Source: CAYYSY01 sp964474355
GTDB lineage: Bacteria > Myxococcota_A > UBA9160 > UBA4427
Direction of reading: 5' to 3'
Assembly: GCA_964474355.1 (NCBI GenBank)
Contig: CAYYSY010000312.1
Coordinates: 12,376 to 76,375 of the forward strand
DNA: 64,000 nt
Below the pieces are notes generated by a model. That model was not told the DNA's origin. It searched no databases and worked only from the letters and a program-made list of their open reading frames with translations. Positions 51,550 to 60,105 of this stretch are shown here, in pieces. Numbering within the stretch: the stretch's first letter is position 1; each line of letters begins with the position of its first letter. The position numbers were made by a program, and so were the translations under genes.

Positions 51550-52578
51550 ATGCGCGTTGCGATGATGGCTCGTTCGTTCCTGATCCTCGTGATCGCGCTC
51601 GCCGGGGCGCCGGCTTCGGCACAGAATCCGACGCCCTACTGGGAGTTCCAGGTCGGAAACTGGATCGGGGCCGCGTACCGCACACCCGAGGGCGGGTTCA
51701 GCCACTGCGCGATCTTCGGCAGCTATCGAAGCGGGATCTCCATGGCGATCCTGATCGACGCCGGATACGACACCCAGCTGGCGATCGGCAACCCGCAGTG
51801 GCAGCTCGCCATCGGCGAGCTCTACGAGGTTGGGCTCTCGATCGACCGTCGCGACTTCGGTCGATTCGTGGCGACGCCATCCAATCGATCCGCGCTCTTC
51901 ATCCACGTCGGACAGAGACCCGAAGTCGTCGAGCGTCTTCGCAGGGGATACGTGCTTCGGATCGCAGCAGCGAGAGAGACGCTCACGTTCGAGCTCGAGG
52001 ACACCTATGCGGCGCTCGGCAAGCTGAAGCAGTGCGTGGATTCGGCGCGGATCCGACTCGCGCCGAGCCCGAATCCGCTCGGCGACGGCTCATCGGGGGG
52101 TGACCCTGGACGGCCGGGCGGGAGTGCGCCGGATCGGGACTTCATCGATGCCATCGCAGGGGTCCTCGCTGCGTCCGGTCTGGAGAGCCTGCAGTTCGTC
52201 GATCCTGCGAGCGCTGGCTACGACAACGCAGTGCTCGCGTGGGCCGACGAAGACGTGAACGGCGCGCTCTTCTTCCTCGACGAGGACGCGAGCGGTGCGG
52301 CCGATTTCACGAAGGCGTTCATCGGAGGCGTCGCGAGCGCGTGCACCGGGACCTTCGGCTCGCAGACGAAGCCGGGGAGTCGGGCTGGTCGGGCGAATGT
52401 CAGCGAGTTCTCGATGGCGTGCGAAGAGGAAGATGGCTCGGAGTTCATGGCCGCGACCGTGCTGGCGACGAGCGAAGGGACGCTGATCTTCGTCCACTTC
52501 ACCACGAACGACCCCGGGCGTCTGCGAGCGCTCAACGACGACCTGCGGCGCGTGATCGGCATCATCTGGGGCAGCTGA
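51550..52578 (+). CDS. Secreted hypothetical protein, two-part
   Basis: A 342-residue protein with a signal peptide (MMARSFLILVIALAGAPASA; cleavage about residue 23). The N-terminal half (about 25-165) resembles the host invasion-like/beta-rich periplasmic family by its WEFQVGNWIGAAY start and two Cys; the C-terminal half (about 195-342), after a Gly/Pro linker, is another beta-rich region with paired Cys (SACTGTF ... MACEEEDGS). Not recognised as a named family. The ATG at 51550 follows GGGGAG by six bases. Confidence 0.65.
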   Translation: MRVAMMARSFLILVIALAGAPASAQNPTPYWEFQVGNWIGAAYRTPEGGFSHCAIFGSYRSGISMAILIDAGYDTQLAIGNPQWQLAIGELYEVGLSIDRRDFGRFVATPSNRSALFIHVGQRPEVVERLRRGYVLRIAAARETLTFELEDTYAALGKLKQCVDSARIRLAPSPNPLGDGSSGGDPGRPGGSAPDRDFIDAIAGVLAASGLESLQFVDPASAGYDNAVLAWADEDVNGALFFLDEDASGAADFTKAFIGGVASACTGTFGSQTKPGSRAGRANVSEFSMACEEEDGSEFMAATVLATSEGTLIFVHFTTNDPGRLRALNDDLRRVIGIIWGS

Positions 52579-52602
52579 AGAGGCGCGACGCACTCGTCCG
52601 GC

Positions 52603-53262
52603 TCAGTCGGGATCGATCGGCTCGCTCATCAGCCGCAGCGACGCCTTGCGAAGGAAGCGCGTCTGGCGCTCGAGGTTCTCGGGCGAGAGCGGATCAGCGC
52701 CGAAGAGCTCGCCGAGAATCGGCGCCATGGCGAAGTGACCGAAGACCATGTGAAGCCATGCGGAGATCAGTGGCGCGAGCTCGTCGGGCTGCCAGCCTGT
52801 GTCGTCGCCCTTTCGCGCTGCAGCGGCCATCGCGGGGACGAGCAGTGGGCGCACCCAGTTGTGGACCACCTCGGTGAGACGCTCTCCGCCGGAGAGCGCC
52901 TCGTGATGGATCAGTCGAGGCAGCTGCGGCGTGCGGGCGAGGTGCTCCATGACCGCGGTGATGATCGTCTCCGCCTCTACGGTCTCACCCTTCGCCGCCT
53001 CCTCGAGCATCTCGACGAGGGGCCGGATGCCGCGCTCGAGCACCGCCTCGTAGAGCGCCTCCTTGTTCGCGAAGTGGTTGTAGAGGCTGGCGGGGTTCAG
53101 GCCGACGGCGTTGGCGATGTCGCGCACGCTCGTGCCTGCGAAGCCGCGGGCGGCAAAGAGGGCCTCGGCTGCGTCGAGGATACGGTCGGCGGTCGGACGT
53201 CCGATCGGCGCCGATGCGTCAGTGCCGGACTTCGATGCTCGATCAAGGTCGGATGCGCTCAA
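52603..53262 (-). CDS. TetR-family transcriptional regulator
   Basis: A 219-residue regulator. The TetR HTH covers about 27-73 (ILDAAEALFAARGFAGTSVRDIANAVGLNPASLYNHFANKEALYEAVL, with the recognition helix in NPASLYNHF), and the rest is the helical ligand-binding domain. The inducer is unknown. The start is TTG at 53262 with AAGGA about nine bases upstream. The nitronate-monooxygenase-like gene lies 101 bp upstream on the same strand; its regulation by this protein is possible, not shown. Confidence 0.93.
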   Translation of the reverse strand: MSASDLDRASKSGTDASAPIGRPTADRILDAAEALFAARGFAGTSVRDIANAVGLNPASLYNHFANKEALYEAVLERGIRPLVEMLEEAAKGETVEAETIITAVMEHLARTPQLPRLIHHEALSGGERLTEVVHNWVRPLLVPAMAAAARKGDDTGWQPDELAPLISAWLHMVFGHFAMAPILGELFGADPLSPENLERQTRFLRKASLRLMSEPIDPD

Positions 53263-53363
53263 TCAGGGCGTCCTTCGGAGGGCGAGCTCGAATCGAGCCG
53301 GCGCGTGAAGCTCATGGGTGTACGGAGCTCGACCCATCGTGTGCTCGCCGACATCGCGTCGTG

Positions 53364-54302
53364 TCAAGCGGCGTTGCCCGAGGCCAATGCCTTCACCGTC
53401 TTCTCGAAGCCCTCGACGGTGTCGGCAATGATGCGGGCGACGGGCTCGACCGAGTCGATGCGTCCCGCCACCTGCCCGGTCAGTGCGACGCCCGCCTCGA
53501 CGTCGCCTTCGAAGTAGACGCCCTTCACGCCGCCACCGAGCGCGGCCATCGGGTTGCCCTCGCCGGCTTCGAGGGCCGTCGTGCGTTCGGTGCGCAGCGC
53601 GCGCAGCGCCGGTCCCTTCGGCTGCTTGAGCAGCACGGTGTCGGTCTCGGCCGCAGCGACGATCGCGTTCTTCCAGCCATCGTGGACCGGGGACTCGGCG
53701 GCGCTCACCATGCGCGTGCCCATCTGCACGCCCTCGGCGCCGAGGGCGAACGCCGCGGCCATGCTCGGGCCGTCGCAGATGCCGCCCGCCGCGATGATCG
53801 GGACGTCGGTGTGCGCGCGCACGAGCGGTAGCAGCACGAAGCTCGACACCTCGCGCGGATTCTTGAACCCGCCGCCCTCGCCGCCCTCGACGACGAGCCC
53901 GTCGACGCCGGCCTCGACCGCGCGCAACGCGGCCTTGAGCGTCGGGACGACGTGGAAGACGGTGAGGCCAGCGCTCTTCAGCTTCTCGGTGTACTGGCGC
54001 GGATCGCCGGCCGAGGTGGTCACGAACGTGACGCCCTGGTCGACGACGAAGTCGACGATGTCGGGGTCGCGCACGAAGGCCTGGGCGATGTTCACGCCGA
54101 AGGGCTTGTCGGTGAGCTCACGCATCTTCGCGATCTCGCCGCGAATGGCGTCGAGCTCACCCGAAGAGGTCTCGATGATGCCCAGCGCGCCGGCGTTCGA
54201 GACGGCGGACGCGAGCTGCGAGCGCGCGATCCATCCCATCGGCGCCTGCACGATGGGGAACTCGACGCCGAGCATGCGGGTGATTCGATTGTCGAAGGGC
54301 AT
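53364..54302 (-). CDS. Nitronate monooxygenase-like flavin enzyme
   Basis: A 312-residue TIM-barrel flavoprotein of the NPD/FabK-like family. The N-terminus PIVQAPMGWIA and the phosphate-binding IIAAGGICDGPSMAAAFALGAEGVQMGTRM are standard for FMN binding. The usual GxEAGGHxG motif reads VVEGGEGGGFKNPR, so the catalytic His of class I nitronate monooxygenases is absent; this form occurs in other NPD-like reductases. Nitroalkane oxidation is therefore doubtful; an NADH-dependent enoyl or quinone reductase role is possible. GGGAGG precedes the ATG at 54302. Confidence 0.88.
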   Translation of the reverse strand: MPFDNRITRMLGVEFPIVQAPMGWIARSQLASAVSNAGALGIIETSSGELDAIRGEIAKMRELTDKPFGVNIAQAFVRDPDIVDFVVDQGVTFVTTSAGDPRQYTEKLKSAGLTVFHVVPTLKAALRAVEAGVDGLVVEGGEGGGFKNPREVSSFVLLPLVRAHTDVPIIAAGGICDGPSMAAAFALGAEGVQMGTRMVSAAESPVHDGWKNAIVAAAETDTVLLKQPKGPALRALRTERTTALEAGEGNPMAALGGGVKGVYFEGDVEAGVALTGQVAGRIDSVEPVARIIADTVEGFEKTVKALASGNAA

Positions 54303-54440
54303 GGGACCTCCCGGCCGGCACCGGTTCGGTCGGCGCGAAGAGGACCATTATAGGGGGCTTCGCGGAGGCTCAGTGCGACGGTCTCGACGGCGTCCTTGGG
54401 CGGCTCGCTGCGGTGTCGGGGCCCCGGCGCGAGCCGCGGC

Positions 54441-55334
54441 TCAGTCGCCTCTCGCCGGGTAGATGCCCTTCAGGCCCATGCGGCGGGTGATCCAGGCGTC
54501 GGGGAGGTGCACGAAGCAGAAGACGAGGGTGAGGACGACGCCGAGGCTGACGAAGTCGAGCCCACCGCCCATCTCGCCGTCGGGCATCAGGAACGCGAAG
54601 GCGACGAAGCCCCATGCGATGATCGCACCGATGATCTCCATGGTGCCGAGCATCCGGTGGCCCAGGTACATGTCGCCGAGGCCCGGGAAGATCATGCTCA
54701 GCCAGCCGGCCTTCGCACCCGACTTGAATCCCTTCGCACACTTGCTGCAGCGCTCGGGGAGGCCGACGACCTTGTGCCCGCAGTGGGGACAGAGGTTGTC
54801 CATGCCCGGCGAGGGCGCCTCGGTCCGCACGGCGTCCATGTATGCGCCGATCCGCTCCTTGAGCTGCTTGCGGTCCTTGCCCGGCATGCCGGTGAAGTGC
54901 AGGACCTTCTTGTCGCGCAGCACGAGCCGCACGGCGCCGAAGCTGCCCTTGGCCAGCTTGGAGATCGCCGTGTAGCGGACCTGGCTCTTCAGCTGGAGGA
55001 CCTTGTTGCGCGAGCTGATCTGCATGAGCAGCAGGCGCTTGTTCGTCAGGATCACGGCGCGGCGATTCATGATCTGCGCCCAGATGCCCATGAGGTAGTG
55101 CTCGGCGAACGAGTACTCGACGCCCCACGTGACGAACTCGACGGTCTCGCCCTCGGCGAGGAACGACCGCACGCGCTGGTCGATCGCCTTCATCAGCTTG
55201 AGCCGCTTCTTCTCGAGCCGCTTCGCGCCGAAGCCCTCGGCGCTGAAGATCTGGTCGAAGCGGTAGGGGATGTTGGCCTGCGTGACGTTCGCGAGGTCGC
55301 TCGGGTCGTTCACGCTGCGGAGGATGGCTTCCAT
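54441..55334 (-). CDS. PH-like, zinc-ribbon and membrane-domain protein
   Basis: A 297-residue protein with three parts: a bacterial PH-like domain (about 75-165, with AVILTNKRLLLMQISSRNKVLQLK), a zinc ribbon (CPHCGHKVVGLPERCSKC, about 182-199) and a C-terminal TM2-like membrane hairpin (GWLSMIFPGLGDMYLGHRMLG ... AFLM and a third helix). The order is unusual. Related architectures sense lipids or membrane state. Function not known. The ATG at 55334 is used. Its closest neighbour (nitronate monooxygenase-like) is also on the minus strand but with a 138-bp gap. Confidence 0.7.
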   Translation of the reverse strand: MEAILRSVNDPSDLANVTQANIPYRFDQIFSAEGFGAKRLEKKRLKLMKAIDQRVRSFLAEGETVEFVTWGVEYSFAEHYLMGIWAQIMNRRAVILTNKRLLLMQISSRNKVLQLKSQVRYTAISKLAKGSFGAVRLVLRDKKVLHFTGMPGKDRKQLKERIGAYMDAVRTEAPSPGMDNLCPHCGHKVVGLPERCSKCAKGFKSGAKAGWLSMIFPGLGDMYLGHRMLGTMEIIGAIIAWGFVAFAFLMPDGEMGGGLDFVSLGVVLTLVFCFVHLPDAWITRRMGLKGIYPARGD

Positions 55335-55712
55335 GGGGGGTCTCCGATGGGGGGCGCCGTTCGCGTCGGGCCCGGACTCGTCGGGCTGCGTCGCGGCTCG
55401 GGCGCGCGCGCAGGTCGATTCTGGATCGGCTACCCGGCGTGCTGGATGAAGTGGGGATGAGGGGAAAAGGCGGCATCTGGAATGCCTCTGGTCAACCGAG
55501 AGGCCGAATCGCCTTCGCCCCGGGGGATACGATGCAACCTACGCCCCCCCTGCACCGTCCAACGGGGTGATTATCTAATCAGGCTTGGCCGCGGAGGCGG
55601 CCGCTACGCTCGGCCCTCGGCCCTCCGCCGTCCGCTCGACGAGAGCACGGCACACCACGACCGCGCGATGGCGCGGCGATCCCGCACCGAGGACTCAAGA
55701 GAGGAACTCAGC
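55335..55712. promoter_or_regulatory. Divergent promoter region for the PH-like and YugP-like genes
   Basis: A 378-bp gap between divergent genes, locally less GC-rich around 55568-55585. It must carry promoters for both. The GGCCGC-GGAG-GCGGCC hairpin (55587-55602) is the main structure seen. AGAGGA at 55699-55704 is the Shine-Dalgarno of the downstream protease gene. Confidence 0.4.
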
Positions 55713-56420
55713 ATGCTCTTCGACCCGCTCTATTGGCTGGTGATCGGCGCCGGCATGGCGCTCAGCCTCTGGGCCAATGCGATGGTGAAGGGGCGATTCA
55801 AGAAGTACTCGCAGATCCCCACGCGCTCGGGCATGACCGGCGCTCAGATCGCCCAGGCGATCCTGCAGGAGAACGGCATCTTCGACGTCACGGTCGAGCC
55901 GGTTGCCGGCAAGCTCACCGACTACTACGACCCGCGCTCGAAGACCCTGCGACTCTCGGAGCCGGTCTATGCGAGCAACAGCATGGCCGCGTTCGGCATC
56001 GCCGCGCACGAGGTCGGGCACGCGATCCAGGACGCACGGGGCTACGCGCCGCTCAAGTTCCGCTCGGCCTGGGTGCCGGTGGCGAACACGGGCAGCGGGC
56101 TGTCGATGCTCGTGATCATCCTTGCGATCATCATGGGCGGCACGGCGACCCCGCTCGGCGCGCTGGCCGCATGGGTCGGCGTGGGGCTCTTCGCGACGAC
56201 CACCGTCTTCACCCTGGTCACGCTGCCGGTCGAGTTCGATGCGAGCAGCCGCGCGCTGGCGAGCCTGTCTGGGCGCTACGTCTCCGACGAGGAGCTGCGC
56301 GGCGCCAAGAAGGTGCTCGACGCCGCGGCCATGACCTACGTCGCCGCGTTCGCGACGTCGCTCATGACTCTGTTCTACTGGGCGATGCAGCTCGGCCTGC
56401 TCGGTGGCGGCGACGACTGA
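55713..56420 (+). CDS. Zinc-dependent membrane protease, YugP family
   Basis: A 235-residue integral-membrane protein of the neutral zinc metallopeptidase 2 (YugP/COG2738) group. The active-site motif is HEVGHAIQ (His99, Glu100, His103) after GIAA, as in the family; the third metal ligand is probably in the VEFDASSRA segment. Helices flank the site at the N-terminus (residues 3-20) and in the later part. The ATG at 55713 follows AGAGGA by eight bases. Substrates unknown. Confidence 0.92.
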   Translation: MLFDPLYWLVIGAGMALSLWANAMVKGRFKKYSQIPTRSGMTGAQIAQAILQENGIFDVTVEPVAGKLTDYYDPRSKTLRLSEPVYASNSMAAFGIAAHEVGHAIQDARGYAPLKFRSAWVPVANTGSGLSMLVIILAIIMGGTATPLGALAAWVGVGLFATTTVFTLVTLPVEFDASSRALASLSGRYVSDEELRGAKKVLDAAAMTYVAAFATSLMTLFYWAMQLGLLGGGDD

Positions 56421-56444
56421 GCGCAGGGCCAGTCCCGAATAGGA

Positions 56445-56485
56445 GAGCGCCCGGTTCGACCTCGAACCGGGCGCTCTTCTCTTTT
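56445..56485. terminator. Intrinsic transcription terminator
   Basis: A perfect 15-bp inverted repeat (56445-56459 with 56462-56476) is followed by TTCTCTTTT. It lies between the convergent YugP (plus) and MscS (minus) genes, 25 bp after the YugP stop, and can serve the plus strand and probably both. It is the clearest terminator in the window. Confidence 0.92.
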
Positions 56486-56511
56486 CAGTGTCAGGCAATG
56501 AAGCTGCCGCG

Positions 56512-57354
56512 TCATGCCGCGGACGCCGGAATCATGTGCACGTCGCGCTGAGGGAACGGGATGCTGACGCCCTCACGATCGAAGGCGAGCTTCATGTTCT
56601 CCATCATGTTGAAATGCACCGGCCAGTAGTCCTCGCTCTTCGACCACACACGCACGACGAAGTTGATCGAGCTGTCGGCGTGCTCGGCGAGCCAGATCTC
56701 GGATTTCGGGTCGTCGAGGATGCCGTCCGTCTCGTCGATGACCGACCGGATCACCTGCTTCACCTTCGCCACGTCGTCGCCGTAGCTCACGCCGAACTTC
56801 AGATCCACGCGGCGGATCGGCTCGTGGAAGATGTTCGTGATCGGTCCGTTGGAGAGCGAGCCGTTGGGCATGACGATGCGCTTGTTGTCGAGGCTCAGGA
56901 TGATCGTGTTGAAGATCTGGATCTGCTGGACGCGGCCGAGATAGCCCTGGGTCTCGATCACGTCCCCGATCTTGAAGGGCTTGAAGAACAGGATCAGCAC
57001 GCCGCCGGCGAAGTTCGCGAGGCTGCCTTGCAGGGCCAGACCGACGGCGAGGCCGGCCGCACCGAAGACCGCGACGATCGAGGTCGTCTCGACACCGATC
57101 ATCGTGATCACGATGACACCGAGCAGCAGCTTCAGCCCGCCGGAGAACGCGTTGTGGAGGAAGACGCGGAGCGTGACCTCGACGCCGTTGCGGTCCATCG
57201 CGTGGTCGATGGCCTTCGCGACGCGGCCGATCAGCCAGAGACCGATGAGCAGCGTCGCCAGGGCGAGCAGCAGCTTCGGACCGAATACGACGGCCTGCTC
57301 GGTGAGCGGGTCCAGATACTGATCCTGCAGTTCGGCGAGCTGTTCGGTGTCCAC
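56512..57354 (-). CDS. mscS: Small-conductance mechanosensitive channel MscS
   Basis: A 280-residue MscS-like channel that opens on membrane tension to release solutes in osmotic downshock. Three TM helices come first; TM3 is the pore helix GAAGLAVGLALQGSLANFAGG with the usual Ala/Gly packing. The beta domain (KIGDVIETQGYLGRVQQIQIFNTII, VMPNGSLSNGPITNI) and alpha/beta domain (VDLKFGVSYGDDVAKVKQVI) follow. Start is GTG at 57354 with AGGAGG six bases upstream; an earlier in-frame start would add a non-family Arg/Pro tail. Confidence 0.95.
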   Translation of the reverse strand: MDTEQLAELQDQYLDPLTEQAVVFGPKLLLALATLLIGLWLIGRVAKAIDHAMDRNGVEVTLRVFLHNAFSGGLKLLLGVIVITMIGVETTSIVAVFGAAGLAVGLALQGSLANFAGGVLILFFKPFKIGDVIETQGYLGRVQQIQIFNTIILSLDNKRIVMPNGSLSNGPITNIFHEPIRRVDLKFGVSYGDDVAKVKQVIRSVIDETDGILDDPKSEIWLAEHADSSINFVVRVWSKSEDYWPVHFNMMENMKLAFDREGVSIPFPQRDVHMIPASAA

Positions 57355-57611
57355 GTCGTCCTCCTGGGTGTGGCCTGCGCGGCCGGGGGCGGACGAGAGT
57401 ACACAGGCTGGCGTCGATCGGGCGAGAGGGCCTCGTGATGTGCGTCGCCCACGCGTTGACGTGACCCAGTGGTCAGGCTCGATCGGGCCGCGGGGCACGA
57501 TCGCTCGGGCACCACGGGCAGGTGTCAACTCCAGCGGCAAGGGCTACCTGTACGGCCTGACGCACACCGGCCCGCTCGTCGGCCTGCGAATGGCCTACTG
57601 AGGACACAGCG

Positions 57612-58391
57612 ATGGATCGTGAGCATGCGCGTTCGAGGAAGGCCACCGGATCTGCTCGAACGGCTGTGGGTGTGGCGTTCGCCAGGGCGTGGCGGCTCGC
57701 CGCGTCTCTTCTTCTGTCTGCGCCTCTCTTCCTGGCCGTAGCGCCAACTGCCGCGGGCGTGCAGCAGGACGTCGGAGGCTGGATCATCGTCACGTCGACC
57801 GGTGATTTCGGAGAGGTCTCGCCAAAGCTCGACCGCCTCAAGTACTGGTTCGACTCGCAGATCCGTCTGTACGAGGACACCGACGGGTTCAGTCAGTCGC
57901 TCGTCAGGCCGGCGCTCGGCTGGGGCATCTTCGACAGCGGCGCGCTCTGGGTCGGATACAACTGGATCCACACCCGACCACCGACCGGGCCCTCGTTCGA
58001 GGAACATCAGGTCTGGGAGCAGTTCACGTGGTCGGAGCCGGCCGGCTCGTTCACGCGACTCTGGCGCACGCGCTTCGAGCAGCGCTTCAGCGAGAAGGGC
58101 GACGACGTAGGCCTCCGGCTGCGGCAGCTCTTCAAGTCGACGATCCCGATCCGCAAGGGCTCGCGTTTCAGCATCGCCGGCTGGGACGAGGTGTTCTTCC
58201 ACCTGCGCGACACCGACTGGGGACTCGACGCCGGGTTCGACCAGAATCGCTTCTTCATCGGCATGGCCTGGAACTACGCACCGAGCTTCGGTGGGACCGT
58301 CGAGCTCGGCTACATGAATCTATACATCGACCACGCCACCGGGCCGAACGCGCTGAACCACGTGGTGTCGGTGACCTTCGCCTTCAACTGA
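57612..58391 (+). CDS. DUF2490-like outer-membrane barrel protein
   Basis: A 259-residue protein with a signal peptide (residues about 25-50, LLLSAPLFLAVAPTAAG). The mature part shows regular amphipathic strands ending in aromatic residues (WIIVTSTGDF, YWFDSQIRLYED, LWVGYNWI, TWSEPAGSFTRLWRTRFEQRF, VELGYMNLYID and a final VSVTFAFN barrel end). This matches the DUF2490 family of predicted outer-membrane proteins. Function unknown. The first ATG, 57612, is used; the N-region is longer than usual. Confidence 0.8.
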   Translation: MDREHARSRKATGSARTAVGVAFARAWRLAASLLLSAPLFLAVAPTAAGVQQDVGGWIIVTSTGDFGEVSPKLDRLKYWFDSQIRLYEDTDGFSQSLVRPALGWGIFDSGALWVGYNWIHTRPPTGPSFEEHQVWEQFTWSEPAGSFTRLWRTRFEQRFSEKGDDVGLRLRQLFKSTIPIRKGSRFSIAGWDEVFFHLRDTDWGLDAGFDQNRFFIGMAWNYAPSFGGTVELGYMNLYIDHATGPNALNHVVSVTFAFN

Positions 58392-58435
58392 CGCGTACGG
58401 CGAGCAGCGGCCGCGAAAAAGGAGCGTGCACCGAC

Positions 58436-58855
58436 ATGGCAGACGAAGGCAGCGTGACCGGTGGCTGTGCTTGTGGTGACGTTCGATTCCGATTCGATCG
58501 AAGCGCGTCACCGTCGGCCCATCATTGCCATTGCCGAGACTGTCAGCGCGCCACCGGCAGCGCCTTCGCCACGTTCTGCATCGTGCCCGAGGCGGCGTTC
58601 GAGCTCGAGGGCGAGCCTCGCTCGTGGCGCGTGCAGGGGGAGAGCGGCGGAGGTGTCGTGCGGAGCTTCTGCGGGCAGTGTGGCTCGCAGCTCTTCAGCC
58701 GGGTCGAAGTGATGCCGGGCGTCTTCTTCGTGAAGACCGGCGTCATGGACGACGCGTCGTGGGTCGACCCCGCCTCTTCGTTCTGGTCGGCTTCGGCGCA
58801 GCCCTGGTGCCCCGCGAGCCCGGACATCCCGGCCCACGAAGGCAATCCGGGCTGA
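58436..58855 (+). CDS. GFA family zinc protein (glutathione-dependent formaldehyde-activating fold)
   Basis: A 139-residue protein of the Gfa/CENP-V fold. Zinc ligands are visible: GGCACGDVRF, HCHCRDCQRATGSAF and FCGQCGSQLF. The family was named after an enzyme that promotes S-hydroxymethylglutathione formation from formaldehyde and glutathione, though many members have unproven roles. The ATG at 58436 begins MADEGSV. It is 44 bp after the DUF2490 gene on the same strand. Confidence 0.92.
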   Translation: MADEGSVTGGCACGDVRFRFDRSASPSAHHCHCRDCQRATGSAFATFCIVPEAAFELEGEPRSWRVQGESGGGVVRSFCGQCGSQLFSRVEVMPGVFFVKTGVMDDASWVDPASSFWSASAQPWCPASPDIPAHEGNPG

Positions 58856-59180
58856 GCGCCAGGACGCTCTGCGCCGTGTGGCCGCTTTACCCTGGGCGAG
58901 TCAGGGAATCACCCTAGTAGGTGCGGCAGCATTCAGGTGAAGTGAGGCCGGTGCTGCGTTTTGACGGAGCTTTCACATGCTCCGCAGTTCGTCCGGCCGA
59001 TGACTCGAATAAACTGAGTCATCTCCCCCCGAATACGCAGGGACGGAGCGACGGCTGCTCCGGTCCAGTCGCGCGAGCGGCTCGAGAGAGCGCTCGTGTC
59101 GCGGCTGCCATCGGCCGATCTGCATCTGGAACGACCCGCCTGCACTCATCAGAATAGAGAGCCGAGGCCGACACACGACC
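58856..59180. promoter_or_regulatory. Intergenic region upstream of the desaturase
   Basis: A 325-bp gap, partly less GC-rich. A perfect 8-bp inverted repeat (58999-59006 with 59016-59023, 9-base loop) and a CACC-N6-GGTG palindrome near 58910-58925 are visible, and either could be an operator. No convincing gene was found; the open frames through it lack family features. Confidence 0.45.
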
Positions 59181-60095
59181 ATGACAGCAAGCACTGAGCT
59201 CGTCACGCCCCTTCGCGATCACTCCGGGGAGGGCTTCCTCCGAGAAGACCACCCGCACAGCGCCGACACGAAGCCGCGCGCCCGCATCGCGGTCGATGAA
59301 GAAGGCCGCGGCACCATCCTCAAGTACAAGGCCGATCGCTTGCCCGTCGCGTTCGTGGTCGGGAAGTTCGCCGTGCACCTCGCGGTATGGGCGTTTGCCG
59401 GGCCGTGGGTCGCGCTCGCCTTCGCCGTGCCACTCACGGTCCTCAGTATGTTCGTTGCGGCGATCAATCATCACCACCAGCACCTGAACACGTTCCGCTC
59501 GCCGGTGGTGAACCGCATCTACGACCTGATGCTCTCGCTGCAGACGGGCGTGGGCCCGTACAGCTGGGTGCTGCACCACAACCTCGGGCACCACGTCAAC
59601 TACCTGAACCAGCACCCGCACCCGAGCCCCGACGAGTCGGCCTGGACGCGGCGGGACGGTCAGCAGATGAGCCGGGTCGAGTACACGATCGACATGCTGC
59701 TGCGGCACCAGTCCGACATCTACCAGGTAGGCCTGCGCTACCCGCGCTACATGCGCTACTGGCTGGCGATGAAGCTGCCGGTCTACGCGCTGATCGGTCT
59801 GCTGCTCTGGGTGAACCCGCTGAACACCTTCATCGTGTTCCTCGTGCCGGGCTTCATTGCGCTCACCCACACCGTCTGGGCGACGTACGAGCACCATGCC
59901 GGCTGCGAGACCGACGACCATCTCGTGGGCAGCGTGAACCGCGACAACGGCCTCTACAACTTCCTCACCTGCAATCTCGGCCTGCACACGGCGCACCACA
60001 AGCGCCCGGGCGTCCACTGGTCGCTGCTGCCGCGGATGCACGACGAGATCGTGGACGGCATCCCCGAGCACCTGGTGCTGAAGACGTTCTGGTAG
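59181..60095 (+). CDS. Membrane fatty acid desaturase
   Basis: A 304-residue di-iron membrane enzyme. The three histidine boxes are NHHHQH, HHNLGHH and HTAHH (positions about 98, 132 and 272), and four hydrophobic segments lie between them. It would introduce a double bond into an acyl chain or similar lipid and so alter membrane fluidity. The exact regiospecificity is unknown. The ATG at 59181 is used; the upstream gap holds an inverted repeat that may be regulatory. Confidence 0.9.
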   Translation: MTASTELVTPLRDHSGEGFLREDHPHSADTKPRARIAVDEEGRGTILKYKADRLPVAFVVGKFAVHLAVWAFAGPWVALAFAVPLTVLSMFVAAINHHHQHLNTFRSPVVNRIYDLMLSLQTGVGPYSWVLHHNLGHHVNYLNQHPHPSPDESAWTRRDGQQMSRVEYTIDMLLRHQSDIYQVGLRYPRYMRYWLAMKLPVYALIGLLLWVNPLNTFIVFLVPGFIALTHTVWATYEHHAGCETDDHLVGSVNRDNGLYNFLTCNLGLHTAHHKRPGVHWSLLPRMHDEIVDGIPEHLVLKTFW

Positions 60096-60105
60096 AGGCG
60101 CCTCG

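Noticed and set aside
56444..56485. A tRNA-like arm (GGTTCGA...TCGAACC) near 56453
   Set aside because: It is the stem of a perfect terminator hairpin with a T-rich tail; no tRNA body surrounds it.
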